Positions 15,919 to 23,832 of a DNA stretch of 64,000 nucleotides are shown piece after piece. Where the stretch lies: positions 3,577 to 67,576 of the forward strand of contig CAZILH010000001.1 of the NCBI GenBank assembly GCA_964540095.1. The letters run 5' to 3'. Position 1 is the first letter of the stretch. Every line of letters starts with the position of its first letter. The position numbers were made by a program, and so were the translations under genes. Source of the stretch: CALMZN01 sp964540095 (GTDB lineage: Bacteria; Patescibacteriota; Patescibacteriia; UBA1558; GWA2-36-10). The notes beneath the pieces are model-generated. The model was not told the DNA's origin, did not search any database, and saw only the letters and a list, made by a program, of their open reading frames with translations.

Positions 15919-16503
15919 TTATTCAATCATTTTCAAAAGTTCTTGTAGGACAATTGGCAGTTCTTTGGTGTTGTCTCGTTGGCCACTAAAATGTCCCTGT
16001 TTATGTTCTATAATTATTTTGGACCCCAACTTCTCGCGAAAATCATTTTGGTTTTCAAGTGGTACCCAAGGATCGTCGTCAGAAAAGATGGCCACACTTT
16101 TGCTTAGATGTTTTTTTATTTTATCAAAATCGATAGGCGCATCCAGCCACTCTTTGGCAACACTGCGAACCGTGTCGTCATCTTCTAGACCTACTAAACT
16201 TTTAAAAAAACCAGCCACAAAAACTGCCCCGCCAATTTTAGTATCCTTTGATAAATTTTCTAGATAACGCACAATAGCTTGGCAGCCCATACTATGCCCA
16301 ACAAAATAAGTGTCTTGATCGGGGCCTTTTACAAAATCCCTTAGAGCCGAAACCCAATTTTTTATTCTTGGTTCATCGGCCTGAGGAAGTTGCGGAACAA
16401 AAACTTCAAAACCATGACTTTCTAACTGTCCTTTCAGCCAAGGAAACCACCCCTCTTCGGGATAACCGTCCCAACCATGAATTATGTATACTTTTTTTGA
16501 CAT
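15919..16503 (-). CDS. RBBP9/YdeN-like alpha/beta serine hydrolase
   Basis: A 194-residue alpha/beta hydrolase. The HGWDG oxyanion-side motif is near residue 9, the nucleophile elbow GHSMG near 70, an acidic SDDDPWVP (likely catalytic Asp) near 143, and the catalytic His in GHFSG near 169. These match the RBBP9/YdeN family of small serine hydrolases. Start at ATG 16503, because upstream codons run through the adjacent tRNA-Leu region. Substrate unknown. Confidence 0.88.
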   Translation of the reverse strand: MSKKVYIIHGWDGYPEEGWFPWLKGQLESHGFEVFVPQLPQADEPRIKNWVSALRDFVKGPDQDTYFVGHSMGCQAIVRYLENLSKDTKIGGAVFVAGFFKSLVGLEDDDTVRSVAKEWLDAPIDFDKIKKHLSKSVAIFSDDDPWVPLENQNDFREKLGSKIIIEHKQGHFSGQRDNTKELPIVLQELLKMIE

Positions 16504-16516
16504 GTCCTTAAATACT

Positions 16517-16603
16517 TGGTGCCGGGGAGAGGACTCGAACCTCCACACCCTTACGAGTACCAGCTCCTAAGGCTGGCGTGTCTACCAATTTCACCACCCC
16601 GGC
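16517..16603 (-). tRNA. tRNA-Leu (anticodon TAG)
   Basis: Acceptor GCCGGGG/CCCCGGC, anticodon loop CTTAGGA, a long variable arm (TACTCGTAAGGGTG region) typical of Leu tRNA, T-arm with GGTTCGAGTCC, and an encoded CCA. Confidence 0.95.
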
Positions 16604-16716
16604 ATAAAACTATAAATTAAAACTTTTAAAAATACTGAACCACCCCACAATGACGCTGTTATTTATACTAAAAAATGAAAAAAAAGTCAAAGTAACCAAG
16701 CCCACACAAAAAACAA

Positions 16717-16748
16717 GAGGGGCACCGGCTGTGTTGCCGACGCCCCCT
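16717..16748 (-). terminator. Terminator of the 16747 cassette
   Basis: Minus strand: GGGGCGTCGGC / GCCGGTGCCCC stem with an AACACA loop, then a T-rich tail. It abuts the stop codon. Confidence 0.75.
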
Positions 16749-17175
16749 AGAAACGAGTCTTATAGCAGACTGTCTCTTGACGACCATAAACCACTAAGTA
16801 GTCACGGCCGTATTCGCTGACAATGGCGATTGTGCCCTTGTCCGCCTTTTCATAAATGCGGTCAAAGAAGTGTGGCTCAGTCATACGGCCAGTAAAGGCG
16901 TTAGGCAGACAGTTGCTGTCAGGCAGTGTGCTGGCAAAGCTTCGACCATCAGGAAAACGATCAAGTAGAGACCATGGCATTCGACCGGTAGCAGAGCGGA
17001 AATCCTTGATCGCTGGCTCAAGAAGCTGCGCCTGTGCTTCGGCTTTTTCTTGTTGTTGACCATCTTGATGTGCATCTTTAAAAGCCCTGGCAATCCACAT
17101 AACCAAACCAACTACCACGACAAGGGCCACGATAAGCACCGCCGCCCTTACTGCGCCTTTTTTAATTTTGTGCAT
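16747..17175 (-). CDS. Orphan membrane-anchored pseudopilin-like protein (cassette gene)
   Basis: The 142-residue product has a basic N-terminus, a transmembrane helix (about 11-32), a long polar helix (36-60), then AIKDFRSATGRMPWSLLD. The helix-then-(A)I-x-x-(F/Y)-x-x-x-T/S-G-x-x-P pattern resembles type II secretion / type IV pseudopilins of the GspG group, but no prepilin-peptidase site precedes the helix. Two cysteines are in the outer part. GGAGGTGATT precedes the ATG. GC-rich codons. Its promoter is divergent from that of the DUF218 cassette. The pseudopilin likeness is only suggestive. Confidence 0.62.
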   Translation of the reverse strand: MHKIKKGAVRAAVLIVALVVVVGLVMWIARAFKDAHQDGQQQEKAEAQAQLLEPAIKDFRSATGRMPWSLLDRFPDGRSFASTLPDSNCLPNAFTGRMTEPHFFDRIYEKADKGTIAIVSEYGRDYLVVYGRQETVCYKTRF

Positions 17176-17226
17176 AATGCAATCACCTCCTTCAAGGTGA
17201 AATGTGAAGTACTCTATCCCGCCCTG

Positions 17227-17255
17227 AAATTATCATTTTGCTGACACTGTGTCAA
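17227..17255 (-). promoter_or_regulatory. Promoter of the 16747 cassette
   Basis: Minus strand: TTGACA (17255-17250), 17-nt spacer, TAATTT (17232-17227). Confidence 0.7.
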
Positions 17256-17273
17256 ACTGCGCCTTACTAAATA

Positions 17274-17302
17274 TTGACAAAATAGCCCTCATATAATAAT
17301 AT
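17274..17302 (+). promoter_or_regulatory. Promoter of the 17368 cassette
   Basis: TTGACA (17274-17279), 17-nt spacer, TAATAT (17297-17302). Only 18 nt separate it from the divergent -35 at 17250-17255. Confidence 0.75.
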
Positions 17303-17367
17303 AATGCGTTCTTCACTGTCCTTCGCATCCCAACAAAAAACCCGAAATAATCGGGGAGGTGAAAATC

Positions 17368-17946
17368 ATGTCTTTCTGGCAATGGTTGGAAAAGCGGCTG
17401 GTCACGGCTGACGATCCTCTTCCTCGTGGCTCAGCAGTCATCATTGGTGTTGGCATCGATGTGTCATCTAATGGTCGCTCTGCCAGCCCCTACTCCAGAG
17501 CCGTGGCTCAGAAGAGTGCTCTGCTCTTCCGTCTCGGCTGCGCTCGCCGGATTATCTTCACGGGTGGCTATTTCAAGCCCGGTGTTAGTGGCGTCACCGA
17601 AGCCTGGGGTATGGCCAACTGCCTCTTCCTTTACAAGCCGACCATACCAAGAGACAGGGTGGGGCTGGAGATCTACGCCAACCGCACCTACCTGAACGCC
17701 GACTATACCTTACCCCTGCTTCGACCGGGTGAGAAAAGCGTGATCATTGTGGCCCAGCAGTGGCACGCTCGTCGTGTCCGTGCCACCTTCAAGAAACGCT
17801 GGGCTGGCTCAGGTATCGAAATCCGGGTCGTCAAGGCCTGGTCTAACTACGGTGGAGGAAGCCAGAAACGCCTCGACCACTTCTGGTCATTTTTCCTCTG
17901 GGATTCACTCGCCTTCGTTGTCAGCAAGCTGAAGGGCTACTGCTGA
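17368..17946 (+). CDS. DUF218 / YdcF-ElyC-SanA family protein (cassette gene)
   Basis: The 192-residue product has the DUF218 pattern: a hydrophobic strand VIIGVGID near 28, RIIFTGGYF near 64, then TEAWGMANCLF and, after PRDRVGLEIYANRTYLNA, the substrate-side motif E-x-x-A-x-x-T. VIIVAQQWHARRVRATF near 130 contains the conserved His/Arg strand. Relatives (ElyC, SanA, YdcF) act in envelope integrity or lipid-carrier handling. A signal or anchor helix is not obvious. Start at ATG 17368, eight bases after GGGGAGG. It has GC-rich codons and its own promoter and terminator, yet unlike most cassettes its family is recognisable. Confidence 0.75.
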   Translation: MSFWQWLEKRLVTADDPLPRGSAVIIGVGIDVSSNGRSASPYSRAVAQKSALLFRLGCARRIIFTGGYFKPGVSGVTEAWGMANCLFLYKPTIPRDRVGLEIYANRTYLNADYTLPLLRPGEKSVIIVAQQWHARRVRATFKKRWAGSGIEIRVVKAWSNYGGGSQKRLDHFWSFFLWDSLAFVVSKLKGYC

Positions 17947-17953
17947 CTCCTTG

Positions 17954-18003
17954 AGCTCCTTGCCCGCGCTACACACGCCGGATAAGGAGCTTATTTTATT
18001 TTT
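17954..18003 (+). terminator. Terminator of the 17368 cassette
   Basis: AGCTCCTT (17954-17961) pairs with AAGGAGCT (17984-17991). The inner loop contains TACACACGCC and is followed by TTATTTTATTTTT. Confidence 0.8.
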
Positions 18004-18010
18004 AAAAAAT

Positions 18011-20515
18011 TTATTTTTTCTTTTTTAGCTTAGTAGTCAACACATAAAAAATACTTATTACTAAAAATCCCAGCAAGACAAATTTTAATATTTTTTTGGC
18101 TTGTGAGGATCCCTGATTGGCTTCCACCGTACTAGTGCTATTAGTGCTTGTTGAAATTTTTTCGCCCAAAACTTTTTGCTCCATTTGTAAATCACTTTTA
18201 TCAAAAACATCCAGACGCACTACTTTTTCATCAAACTGCAATAAGCCACTAGCAATCACTTCAGTGCCTTTGTCTAGCTTTAAATCCTTGGTGTCAAACT
18301 TAAGACTCAGGCGCAAATTATATTCTTGATCAACATCATCAGCTAAATAAATATTTTTGCCATTTTTTTTGACCACTACTCCGCGCGCAATCACTAATTG
18401 CCCGTTATGTTCTTCATTGAGATCTGTGCTGTCTATAATCTCTGGCTTAACTATTTCCTGGTCACCTTCTAAAATACTTATTTCCTGATCACTGGCAATT
18501 TTTACTCTGGGCCAGGGATCAACTCTGGTAATTTTGCCAGATAAATAAATTGCGTCGCCTCTTTTATACTTGGCAAAATCTAAAGCACCGTAGACCTCAA
18601 CTAAACGATTTTCATAATCTAACAAATATAATATTTTATTATTCTGGCCCCAAACCGTGGCTGTAATATTTCTATTTTCTCCTTTTTTATATTCCAAGTT
18701 TTCACTAGCCGCCTGGAGAGTGTTCGCAATGTTTGCTTGCTCCGGACTTGGGCTTTCACTAACAAACCATTCGTTATTGGCTAAGTCCCAAGCATAGGAC
18801 TGACCCTCGGGGATTTTTTCATATTTTACTTCTTGCCAAACTTCATTCAATGGTGTAAGTAGGCGTACGCTGTCTATGGTGTTGTTCAAAGTAATTTGAC
18901 TGGTATTTCTATCAATCACCAAAAAACTGCCAGCTGAAATAATCGTGCTAGTGGCAAAAACATACGACTTACTGCCACCCTCCTCATCGTCTAATTGCCA
19001 GCCAAGTAAATCAATGTTTTTGGCGCTGACGTTGTATAGTTCTATCCACTCACCATCATCATTGCCAACTGGATTGGGCAACAATTCGGTGATTAACAAA
19101 TCTTCTGTTCTAAAATCTATGGACTTAACATCGGCTAACTTCAAGTCAACTGCTTTATTTTCCACAACAATATTTTTGGTGACTTCATTGCTTAGTCCAG
19201 TAGAATCAGTGACTTTTAATTTAACCAAATAATTACCCGCTTTTTCGTAGACGTGATTTTCTTTGGCCTCATCGCCATTTTGATTATCGCCAAAATCCCA
19301 AAAATACTTTAACTCCCCTTCTTCAGGATCGGTGGATTCAGCACCTGAAAAAATTATTTTTGTATTAGCAAAAAATTTATCACCTTCGATTTTTAGCACA
19401 GCTTGCGGCGCTTGATTCTCTGGCAAGACATTGGCCTGGCCAGGTGTAGGACTTGGCGTCCAAGCCAATGACCCATTTATCAAGGCCCAGCTCTTGCCCT
19501 CTGGCGCCGAAGCATCATAAACAGCGCTATCTAATATATTGTTGTCTGGCGAATAAACTTTCACACTATCACCGCCAGTGTTATTCAAAGATATTTTTGT
19601 TTGATTTTTGTAGAGTACCAAATACGAGTTGCCAGCCAAAAGCAAACCCTGCCCAATAGTATATTGTCCGGCCGAATTGTCCTGCACCTTGAAGCCAGAC
19701 AGATCAACTGTGTTTTGTCCTTGATTAAATAATTCTATCCATTCAGCGTCGTCACTGCCCACTGGATTGGGCAACAACTCTGATATTTTTATTTGTGACC
19801 AATAATTAGTCGGCACTCTGGTGCCACTACTAACCGGCGCTTCGGGAGCTGGCGTCTCCGGCTCCTCATCAGCCGGTGGATCGTCACCATCGCCACCATC
19901 ATCTGGCGGTAAAGGTGGTAGGTCTGTGCCTTGACTTTTCACTGCGCCCGGAGTGCCACCCAAGACAAAGCTCTCTTGCCAGTTACTCACTGCACTTTCT
20001 TGCGTCAAATTTATTTTTTCTAGTGTTTTGCCATTGCCACTTGCGCCCCAAGTAGAATCATAAATAGCGCTGATACTTTGAGTTTGACCGCCATCAAAAC
20101 TCAAAGCAATGGTACTGCTAGAATTACCCAAGCTCATGACTGTGTCAAAAACCGCTAAGGCAAATCCCGGATGCTCAGTCAAAAAATTCTGCGCATCAGA
20201 GGCAATGATAAAATATTCGCTCACGGCAATAGTACTGGTGCCATTGACCAAATTCAAAATATGATTTGAGCCATCAAAAAAACGCCAAGTATCAGCACCC
20301 GACCCAGTTAAAACTTCTACGGCTTCTGAGCCACCATTGTAGACCTCAATCCACTCACGACCACTATCTGATCCATCCAAATCGTACATGATTTCAGAAA
20401 TCACCAAGTCGCTACTCCCTGCTTGAATGGTCTGCGGACAAAGCAAAACAAATATTAAAATAACAAGCGCCCAAAGGGCGACCGCCCTTTGGGCGGAAAT
20501 CGCTTTTCTTTTCAT
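18011..20515 (-). CDS. Large surface protein with lamin-tail and PKD domains
   Basis: The 834-residue product has a signal peptide (about 13-32) and a first lamin-tail domain (LVISEIMYDLDG...GREWIEVYN, about 35-185). A Pro/Asp-rich linker follows, then a second lamin-tail (ISELLPNPVGSDDAEWIELFN, about 245-360), a PKD domain (YFWDFGDNQNGDEA, about 375-455) and a third lamin-tail (LLITELLPNPVGNDDGEWIELYN, about 470-590). An OB-like region (about 600-770) and a C-terminal helix with a KLKKKK stop-transfer complete it. Such architectures form cell-surface adhesins or DNA/protein-binding exoproteins in Patescibacteria; the exact partner is unknown. The signal-peptide codons contain a 28-nt perfect inverted repeat (20468-20495). 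Confidence 0.86.
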   Translation of the reverse strand: MKRKAISAQRAVALWALVILIFVLLCPQTIQAGSSDLVISEIMYDLDGSDSGREWIEVYNGGSEAVEVLTGSGADTWRFFDGSNHILNLVNGTSTIAVSEYFIIASDAQNFLTEHPGFALAVFDTVMSLGNSSSTIALSFDGGQTQSISAIYDSTWGASGNGKTLEKINLTQESAVSNWQESFVLGGTPGAVKSQGTDLPPLPPDDGGDGDDPPADEEPETPAPEAPVSSGTRVPTNYWSQIKISELLPNPVGSDDAEWIELFNQGQNTVDLSGFKVQDNSAGQYTIGQGLLLAGNSYLVLYKNQTKISLNNTGGDSVKVYSPDNNILDSAVYDASAPEGKSWALINGSLAWTPSPTPGQANVLPENQAPQAVLKIEGDKFFANTKIIFSGAESTDPEEGELKYFWDFGDNQNGDEAKENHVYEKAGNYLVKLKVTDSTGLSNEVTKNIVVENKAVDLKLADVKSIDFRTEDLLITELLPNPVGNDDGEWIELYNVSAKNIDLLGWQLDDEEGGSKSYVFATSTIISAGSFLVIDRNTSQITLNNTIDSVRLLTPLNEVWQEVKYEKIPEGQSYAWDLANNEWFVSESPSPEQANIANTLQAASENLEYKKGENRNITATVWGQNNKILYLLDYENRLVEVYGALDFAKYKRGDAIYLSGKITRVDPWPRVKIASDQEISILEGDQEIVKPEIIDSTDLNEEHNGQLVIARGVVVKKNGKNIYLADDVDQEYNLRLSLKFDTKDLKLDKGTEVIASGLLQFDEKVVRLDVFDKSDLQMEQKVLGEKISTSTNSTSTVEANQGSSQAKKILKFVLLGFLVISIFYVLTTKLKKKK
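20468..20495. repeat. Palindrome inside the lamin-tail gene's signal-peptide codons
   Basis: CGCCCAAAGGGCG, two bases, then CGCCCTTTGGGCG form a 13-bp perfect stem within coding sequence (residues AQRAVALWA). Confidence 0.7.
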
Positions 20516-20557
20516 ATTTAATTGTTAATTGTAATTATTGACTAAAAAAATTTATTT

Positions 20558-21058
20558 TTATCTAAAATAATTGTTAATTAATTCTTCTGTTTCTGTGCAC
20601 TTTATAAATTCCGCATACCCCGGATCTTCTGGTTCTAGCATCCGCCCAGTACTACAAGCATCGGCCCATAATAAATAATCTTTATAAGCGTGCTTTGGCC
20701 CAATAATACCGGCATTACAAAAAGCTTCTGGTTGAACTGTTAAAAAACTCAAAAATTTTTCATTGCTCCAATGATAATAATTTGGAGTAATAATGGTCTT
20801 AATTCCCCCGGGCAAATCCAAACCCTTCATACTGCCACTCTCAGTGAGTTTTAAAAATTCATTAAACTCTTCATTGGGACAAGTCTTATCAAAAGATCTT
20901 TCTACTGGATTAGTTATTTCTTGATAGAGACTAAAATTTTCTATTTGTTTAATTATTGGGTTATTTTTTTTATTTGCTATAAAAAAATATAAGCCAACTA
21001 AAAACAATGGAATTAAAAATAAAATAATTAATAAATGCTTTTTATTTAATAAAAACAT
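20558..21058 (-). CDS. Membrane-anchored hypothetical protein
   Basis: About 166 residues, starting MFLLNKKHLLIILFLIPLF with one N-terminal transmembrane helix. The outer part has four or more cysteines (DKTCPNEEF, AFCNAG, DACSTGR, IKCTETEE), which could pair as disulfides. An alternative GTG start at 21073 would overlap the upstream gene. It follows the 337-residue gene directly and is AT-rich like the resident genes. No family recognised. Confidence 0.7.
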   Translation of the reverse strand: MFLLNKKHLLIILFLIPLFLVGLYFFIANKKNNPIIKQIENFSLYQEITNPVERSFDKTCPNEEFNEFLKLTESGSMKGLDLPGGIKTIITPNYYHWSNEKFLSFLTVQPEAFCNAGIIGPKHAYKDYLLWADACSTGRMLEPEDPGYAEFIKCTETEELINNYFR

Positions 21059-21066
21059 ATTAAAAA

Positions 21067-22080
21067 TCACCACATATCAATTAAACTCCAATTAGCATAT
21101 TTGTCCTCTCTTGTCCACGGCCAATAAACTCGCTTCGTGGAAATGTCCACTAAATGAAGTCCGCCAGCACCAGAAAAAATATAATATTTGTCATTGTTTG
21201 ACCAAAAACCATCTATAAACATGCCCTCATTGTTTGTAAATAATAAATAATCTTTATCACTATCTATATCCCATAAAATAAACCGACAAAAATCAGTATT
21301 GTCACATTTCTGCTTAATAGCAAAATGACCATTGCTAGAAAGATGAAAGCCCAAATTATCTTCTGTCTTCTTGTCTTCTATTGCTCCAGAGGCCAAATCT
21401 AGTTTGCGTAAAAATGTATCTACTTCGTATAAAATTTTATTACCCTGTTTGGCAACCGTAAAGTACGGCCATAAATTATCCACCAATTTATATTGAGTAT
21501 TGCCATCATTCGTGACATATATAAAATCTTGCTGACCCTCCATGCCGCCCCGAACTAGGCCCATGATGTGAAAATCTACTTTGCCAAAGTCATCAATACT
21601 CCCTACAATTTGATCATCTTTTTTGGCAAATGTTATTTGTTTTTTTTCGCTAGTATTATTAGTCAAATCAAAAACCCAATAATACCTCCCTTCTTCTTTT
21701 CCTGTAAACAAAACCGTAAAGCGACCATTATTAGAAATGGAAAAGACCGGGTCGCCATCCTCTGGTGATAGCTTGTAAATTTCATTCTCACTGCGATTTA
21801 AGAGATTCCTAGCCAACAATGATCCATTTTTAATAAAATATAACAAATGTCTATCGGCATCCAACTCCACATCTGTTCGTTGATTAATGCTAACTTGATC
21901 AATTGTTTGACATTTATTATAAACGCATTGTTCCACCACAAAACCAACGGGGGTACTCCACAATCTGTAGTGTGGTTTCATAAATATTAGTTTTGTTCTG
22001 TCTTCAACTTTTTTTAAAAAAATAAAAGACCCACCAACTAAAATCAAACTTATTATCAAAATTATTATTTTTCTTTTCAT
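21067..22080 (-). CDS. Membrane-anchored hypothetical protein, propeller-like
   Basis: The 337-residue product has an N-terminal signal-anchor (about 4-22). The rest shows repeated short beta-strand blocks with patterns such as SISNNGRFTVLFTG, HLSSNGHFAIKQK and FWSNNDKYYIFSG, as in TolB/WD-like beta-propellers (S-x-N-G/D-x-x-(aromatic)). It would lie outside the membrane. It forms a two-gene unit with the cysteine-containing protein downstream. Function unknown; the propeller assignment is an inference from these repeats. Confidence 0.72.
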   Translation of the reverse strand: MKRKIIILIISLILVGGSFIFLKKVEDRTKLIFMKPHYRLWSTPVGFVVEQCVYNKCQTIDQVSINQRTDVELDADRHLLYFIKNGSLLARNLLNRSENEIYKLSPEDGDPVFSISNNGRFTVLFTGKEEGRYYWVFDLTNNTSEKKQITFAKKDDQIVGSIDDFGKVDFHIMGLVRGGMEGQQDFIYVTNDGNTQYKLVDNLWPYFTVAKQGNKILYEVDTFLRKLDLASGAIEDKKTEDNLGFHLSSNGHFAIKQKCDNTDFCRFILWDIDSDKDYLLFTNNEGMFIDGFWSNNDKYYIFSGAGGLHLVDISTKRVYWPWTREDKYANWSLIDMW

Positions 22081-22118
22081 ATTTATAATTATAATATTAT
22101 TGTAACATAAAATTAGTG

Positions 22119-22148
22119 CCGGACGGAGAGTGGGGACTCTCCGTCCGG
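22119..22148 (-). terminator. Terminator of the 22160 cassette
   Basis: A 13-bp perfect stem CCGGACGGAGAGT/ACTCTCCGTCCGG with a four-base loop, just after the stop codon. Confidence 0.8.
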
Positions 22149-22159
22149 ACTTTCACGCA

Positions 22160-22783
22160 TCACCCACCAATCACGTAGTAGCAGGTGTAAAGTGACACCT
22201 GGGACTCGAAGGTGGAAAAAGAAACGAAGCGTTCACGAACATAGTTCGTGGCAACCCAGTTGCTTTCGATGATGTTCATGCCAGCCGAACCAGTCGCCGT
22301 CACAATGAATGTGTGTGGTGTGACGCCCTTGGACGTTTTCCAGTTGGTTTGCACGATGCAACCAGGAAAAACCGTCCTGATGTTGCCTAGGGGCCTCAGA
22401 TAGGGACTGCTGGCGAAATACCAGCCACTGGCATTCGGGAGTGTGCTGGGCAAGTTCACCACATTCCGCGAGGCAGCCAAGACAACGGCACGAGCCCAAT
22501 CCTTGCAGTTCAGGCCAACGTAACGCCCGTTGTCCACCCACGCCCTCTCAATGATCGCCTGATTCCGCGTAGCCTGACTCAAGCCACGCCACCACGCCTT
22601 GTCGGCGGCAGTCGGAATCGCCTTATCCACCTGCCCACTGGGAACATCCGGGTTCTCTCCGCCCGGCTGAACACTCGTGGTCGGAGCCGTGACCATCGGC
22701 TCCTCCCCATCACAGCCCGCCATCCAGGACAGCAGGCCCAGGGCCAGCAGTACGCTGACCAGCAAACTCACTCTGCTCTTCAT
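22160..22783 (-). CDS. Lipoprotein with CHAP/NlpC-like cysteine peptidase features (cassette gene)
   Basis: The 207-residue product has a signal peptide ending in the lipobox LSWMAGC (Cys near 24). A Pro/Gly/Thr-rich linker leads to a globular domain. GLNCKDWARAVVLAAS (near 92) carries a possible nucleophile Cys at a helix start. VTPHTFIVTATG (near 155) carries a His on a strand, and NIIESNW (near 170) a possible third residue. The C...H...N/E order and spacing fit CHAP or NlpC/P60 amidases that cut cell-wall peptides, but I could not confirm the fold. GC-rich codons; GGAGGACTTGTC before the ATG. The promoter is unclear. Confidence 0.68.
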   Translation of the reverse strand: MKSRVSLLVSVLLALGLLSWMAGCDGEEPMVTAPTTSVQPGGENPDVPSGQVDKAIPTAADKAWWRGLSQATRNQAIIERAWVDNGRYVGLNCKDWARAVVLAASRNVVNLPSTLPNASGWYFASSPYLRPLGNIRTVFPGCIVQTNWKTSKGVTPHTFIVTATGSAGMNIIESNWVATNYVRERFVSFSTFESQVSLYTCYYVIGG

Positions 22784-22937
22784 GACAAGTCCTCCAATGA
22801 AAAAGACCTAGGAACAAACACGCGTCTGACTCTTGAGGGTAGTGGCAAAAATAAACCTCCTTTGTTGTAAAGAACAAGTGCTCGCTCTTTTACCCTCACA
22901 AAAAATTGAGCCAGCTAAAAACTTTCGCTTTTCTTAG

Positions 22938-22988
22938 CTTGGACAAGGCCCGAAAGATACAGGCAAACTTTTTAGGCCTTGCTCCAAG
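22938..22988. other. Large hairpin downstream of ssb
   Basis: CTTGGACAAGGCC (22938-22950) pairs with GGCCTTGCTCCAAG (22975-22988), with a 24-nt loop. It lies between ssb and the lipoprotein cassette, in a stretch without genes (22784-23019), and could be part of the ssb 3' end or a leader RNA. Confidence 0.4.
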
Positions 22989-23019
22989 ATAAAAAAATAT
23001 CTTAAAAAATTATGATAAA

Positions 23020-23433
23020 TTAATTATCTTCTTCAATTTGAATTTCCTCGATATCAATTTCTTCTTCCTTGGCGTTTTCGTCGCCTTTGGATTCCTTCTT
23101 TTGACTGCCACCGAGCATGATCAGATCAGAAGCCACAATCTCGGTCATATATTTTTTGACCTTATTCTTGTCTTCCCAAGATCTGTTCTGCAGACGGCCT
23201 TCGATGAAAACTTTGGAGCCCTTTTTCAAATAGGCGGTGATTATTTCGGCCAAATGTCCCCAAGCCACTACGCGGTGAAACTCGGCTCGATTCTTTTTTT
23301 CCTTGGTTTTGGCATCGCGCCACACATAATTGGTGGCCAAGGTCATGGTGGCTACCGCTTGCCCGCTGGGCAAATTCTTGCTGATCGGATCTTTGGTAAT
23401 GTTGCCGATCATACTAACCTTGTTTAGGTCCAT
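23020..23433 (-). CDS. ssb: Single-stranded DNA-binding protein
   Basis: A 137-residue OB-fold protein. MDLNKVSMIGNITKDPI opens the fold, VATMTLATNY and the EFHRVVAWG strand follow, then YLKKGSKVFIEGRLQNRSW, all typical SSB. The C-terminal tail is acidic and ends IQIEEDN, not the usual DDDIPF-type tip that recruits repair proteins, though it is clearly acidic. AAGGAAAAG precedes the ATG. It stands alone, not next to rpsF/rpsR as in many bacteria. Confidence 0.95.
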   Translation of the reverse strand: MDLNKVSMIGNITKDPISKNLPSGQAVATMTLATNYVWRDAKTKEKKNRAEFHRVVAWGHLAEIITAYLKKGSKVFIEGRLQNRSWEDKNKVKKYMTEIVASDLIMLGGSQKKESKGDENAKEEEIDIEEIQIEEDN

Positions 23434-23497
23434 ATCGCTTTTCCTTTCTTTGCCTGCCGTTTTCCGACAGAATAATTATTAAAGTCAAACCAAAAAC

Positions 23498-23530
23498 CCC
23501 TATTTAACCCATGCCAAAATAGGGGTAAGT
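23498..23530 (-). terminator. Hairpin with T-run on the minus strand
   Basis: Minus strand: ACCCCTATTT ... AATAGGGGT followed by TTTTTGG. It overlaps the stop of the 79-residue ORF. Confidence 0.6.
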
Positions 23531-23743
23531 GGATTGACAAAAATGATTATTTATTTTAGAATCTAAATTGAGGTTAACCATTCCTTCAGGGGATATGGCA
23601 ATCTCAAAATCGCTTTTCTTAACAAAGTCCCGCCCATAAAGCGGGGTTTTGTTTTTTATATAAAATAAATAATCGTAAAAAATGTTATTAATCCAGGTGG
23701 ATTTAGCAGAAAAATTTGTTTTATTGTTAAAAATATAAAACAT
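23504..23743 (-). CDS. Doubtful small ORF between rnhB and ssb
   Basis: A 79-residue ORF, AT-rich, with plausible protein-like composition in its second half (KKSDFEIAISPEGMVNLN) and a terminator at its stop codon, which is the only support for it. It has no clear ribosome-binding site. A candidate plus-strand small RNA overlaps it. It may be a remnant of a longer gene. No family recognised. Confidence 0.3.
   Translation of the reverse strand: MFYIFNNKTNFSAKSTWINNIFYDYLFYIKNKTPLYGRDFVKKSDFEIAISPEGMVNLNLDSKINNHFCQSTYPYFGMG
23569..23658 (+). ncRNA. Candidate small RNA
   Basis: Promoter TTGACA (23534-23539), 17 nt, TAGAAT (23557-23562). About 90 nt later comes a CCCGC/GCGGG hairpin with T4-G-T6. 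The internal GAGGTTA/CAATCTC stem supports structure. It overlaps the doubtful minus-strand ORF. Confidence 0.35.
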
Positions 23744-23776
23744 ATCTTGGCTTTTCTTATAGCCGTCTATAAAAAC

Positions 23777-23800
23777 AATGACGGCTTACTCTGCCGTCAT
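23777..23800 (-). terminator. Terminator of rnhB
   Basis: Minus strand: ATGACGGC-AGAGTAA-GCCGTCAT followed by TGTTTTTAT. Confidence 0.8.
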
Positions 23801-23832
23801 CTTAGCACTCGATATTTTGTTGTCAAGACCTA

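Noticed and set aside
20558..22080. Split or frameshifted single gene
   Set aside because: The two products have separate N-terminal membrane anchors and different composition, so they look like two adjacent genes.
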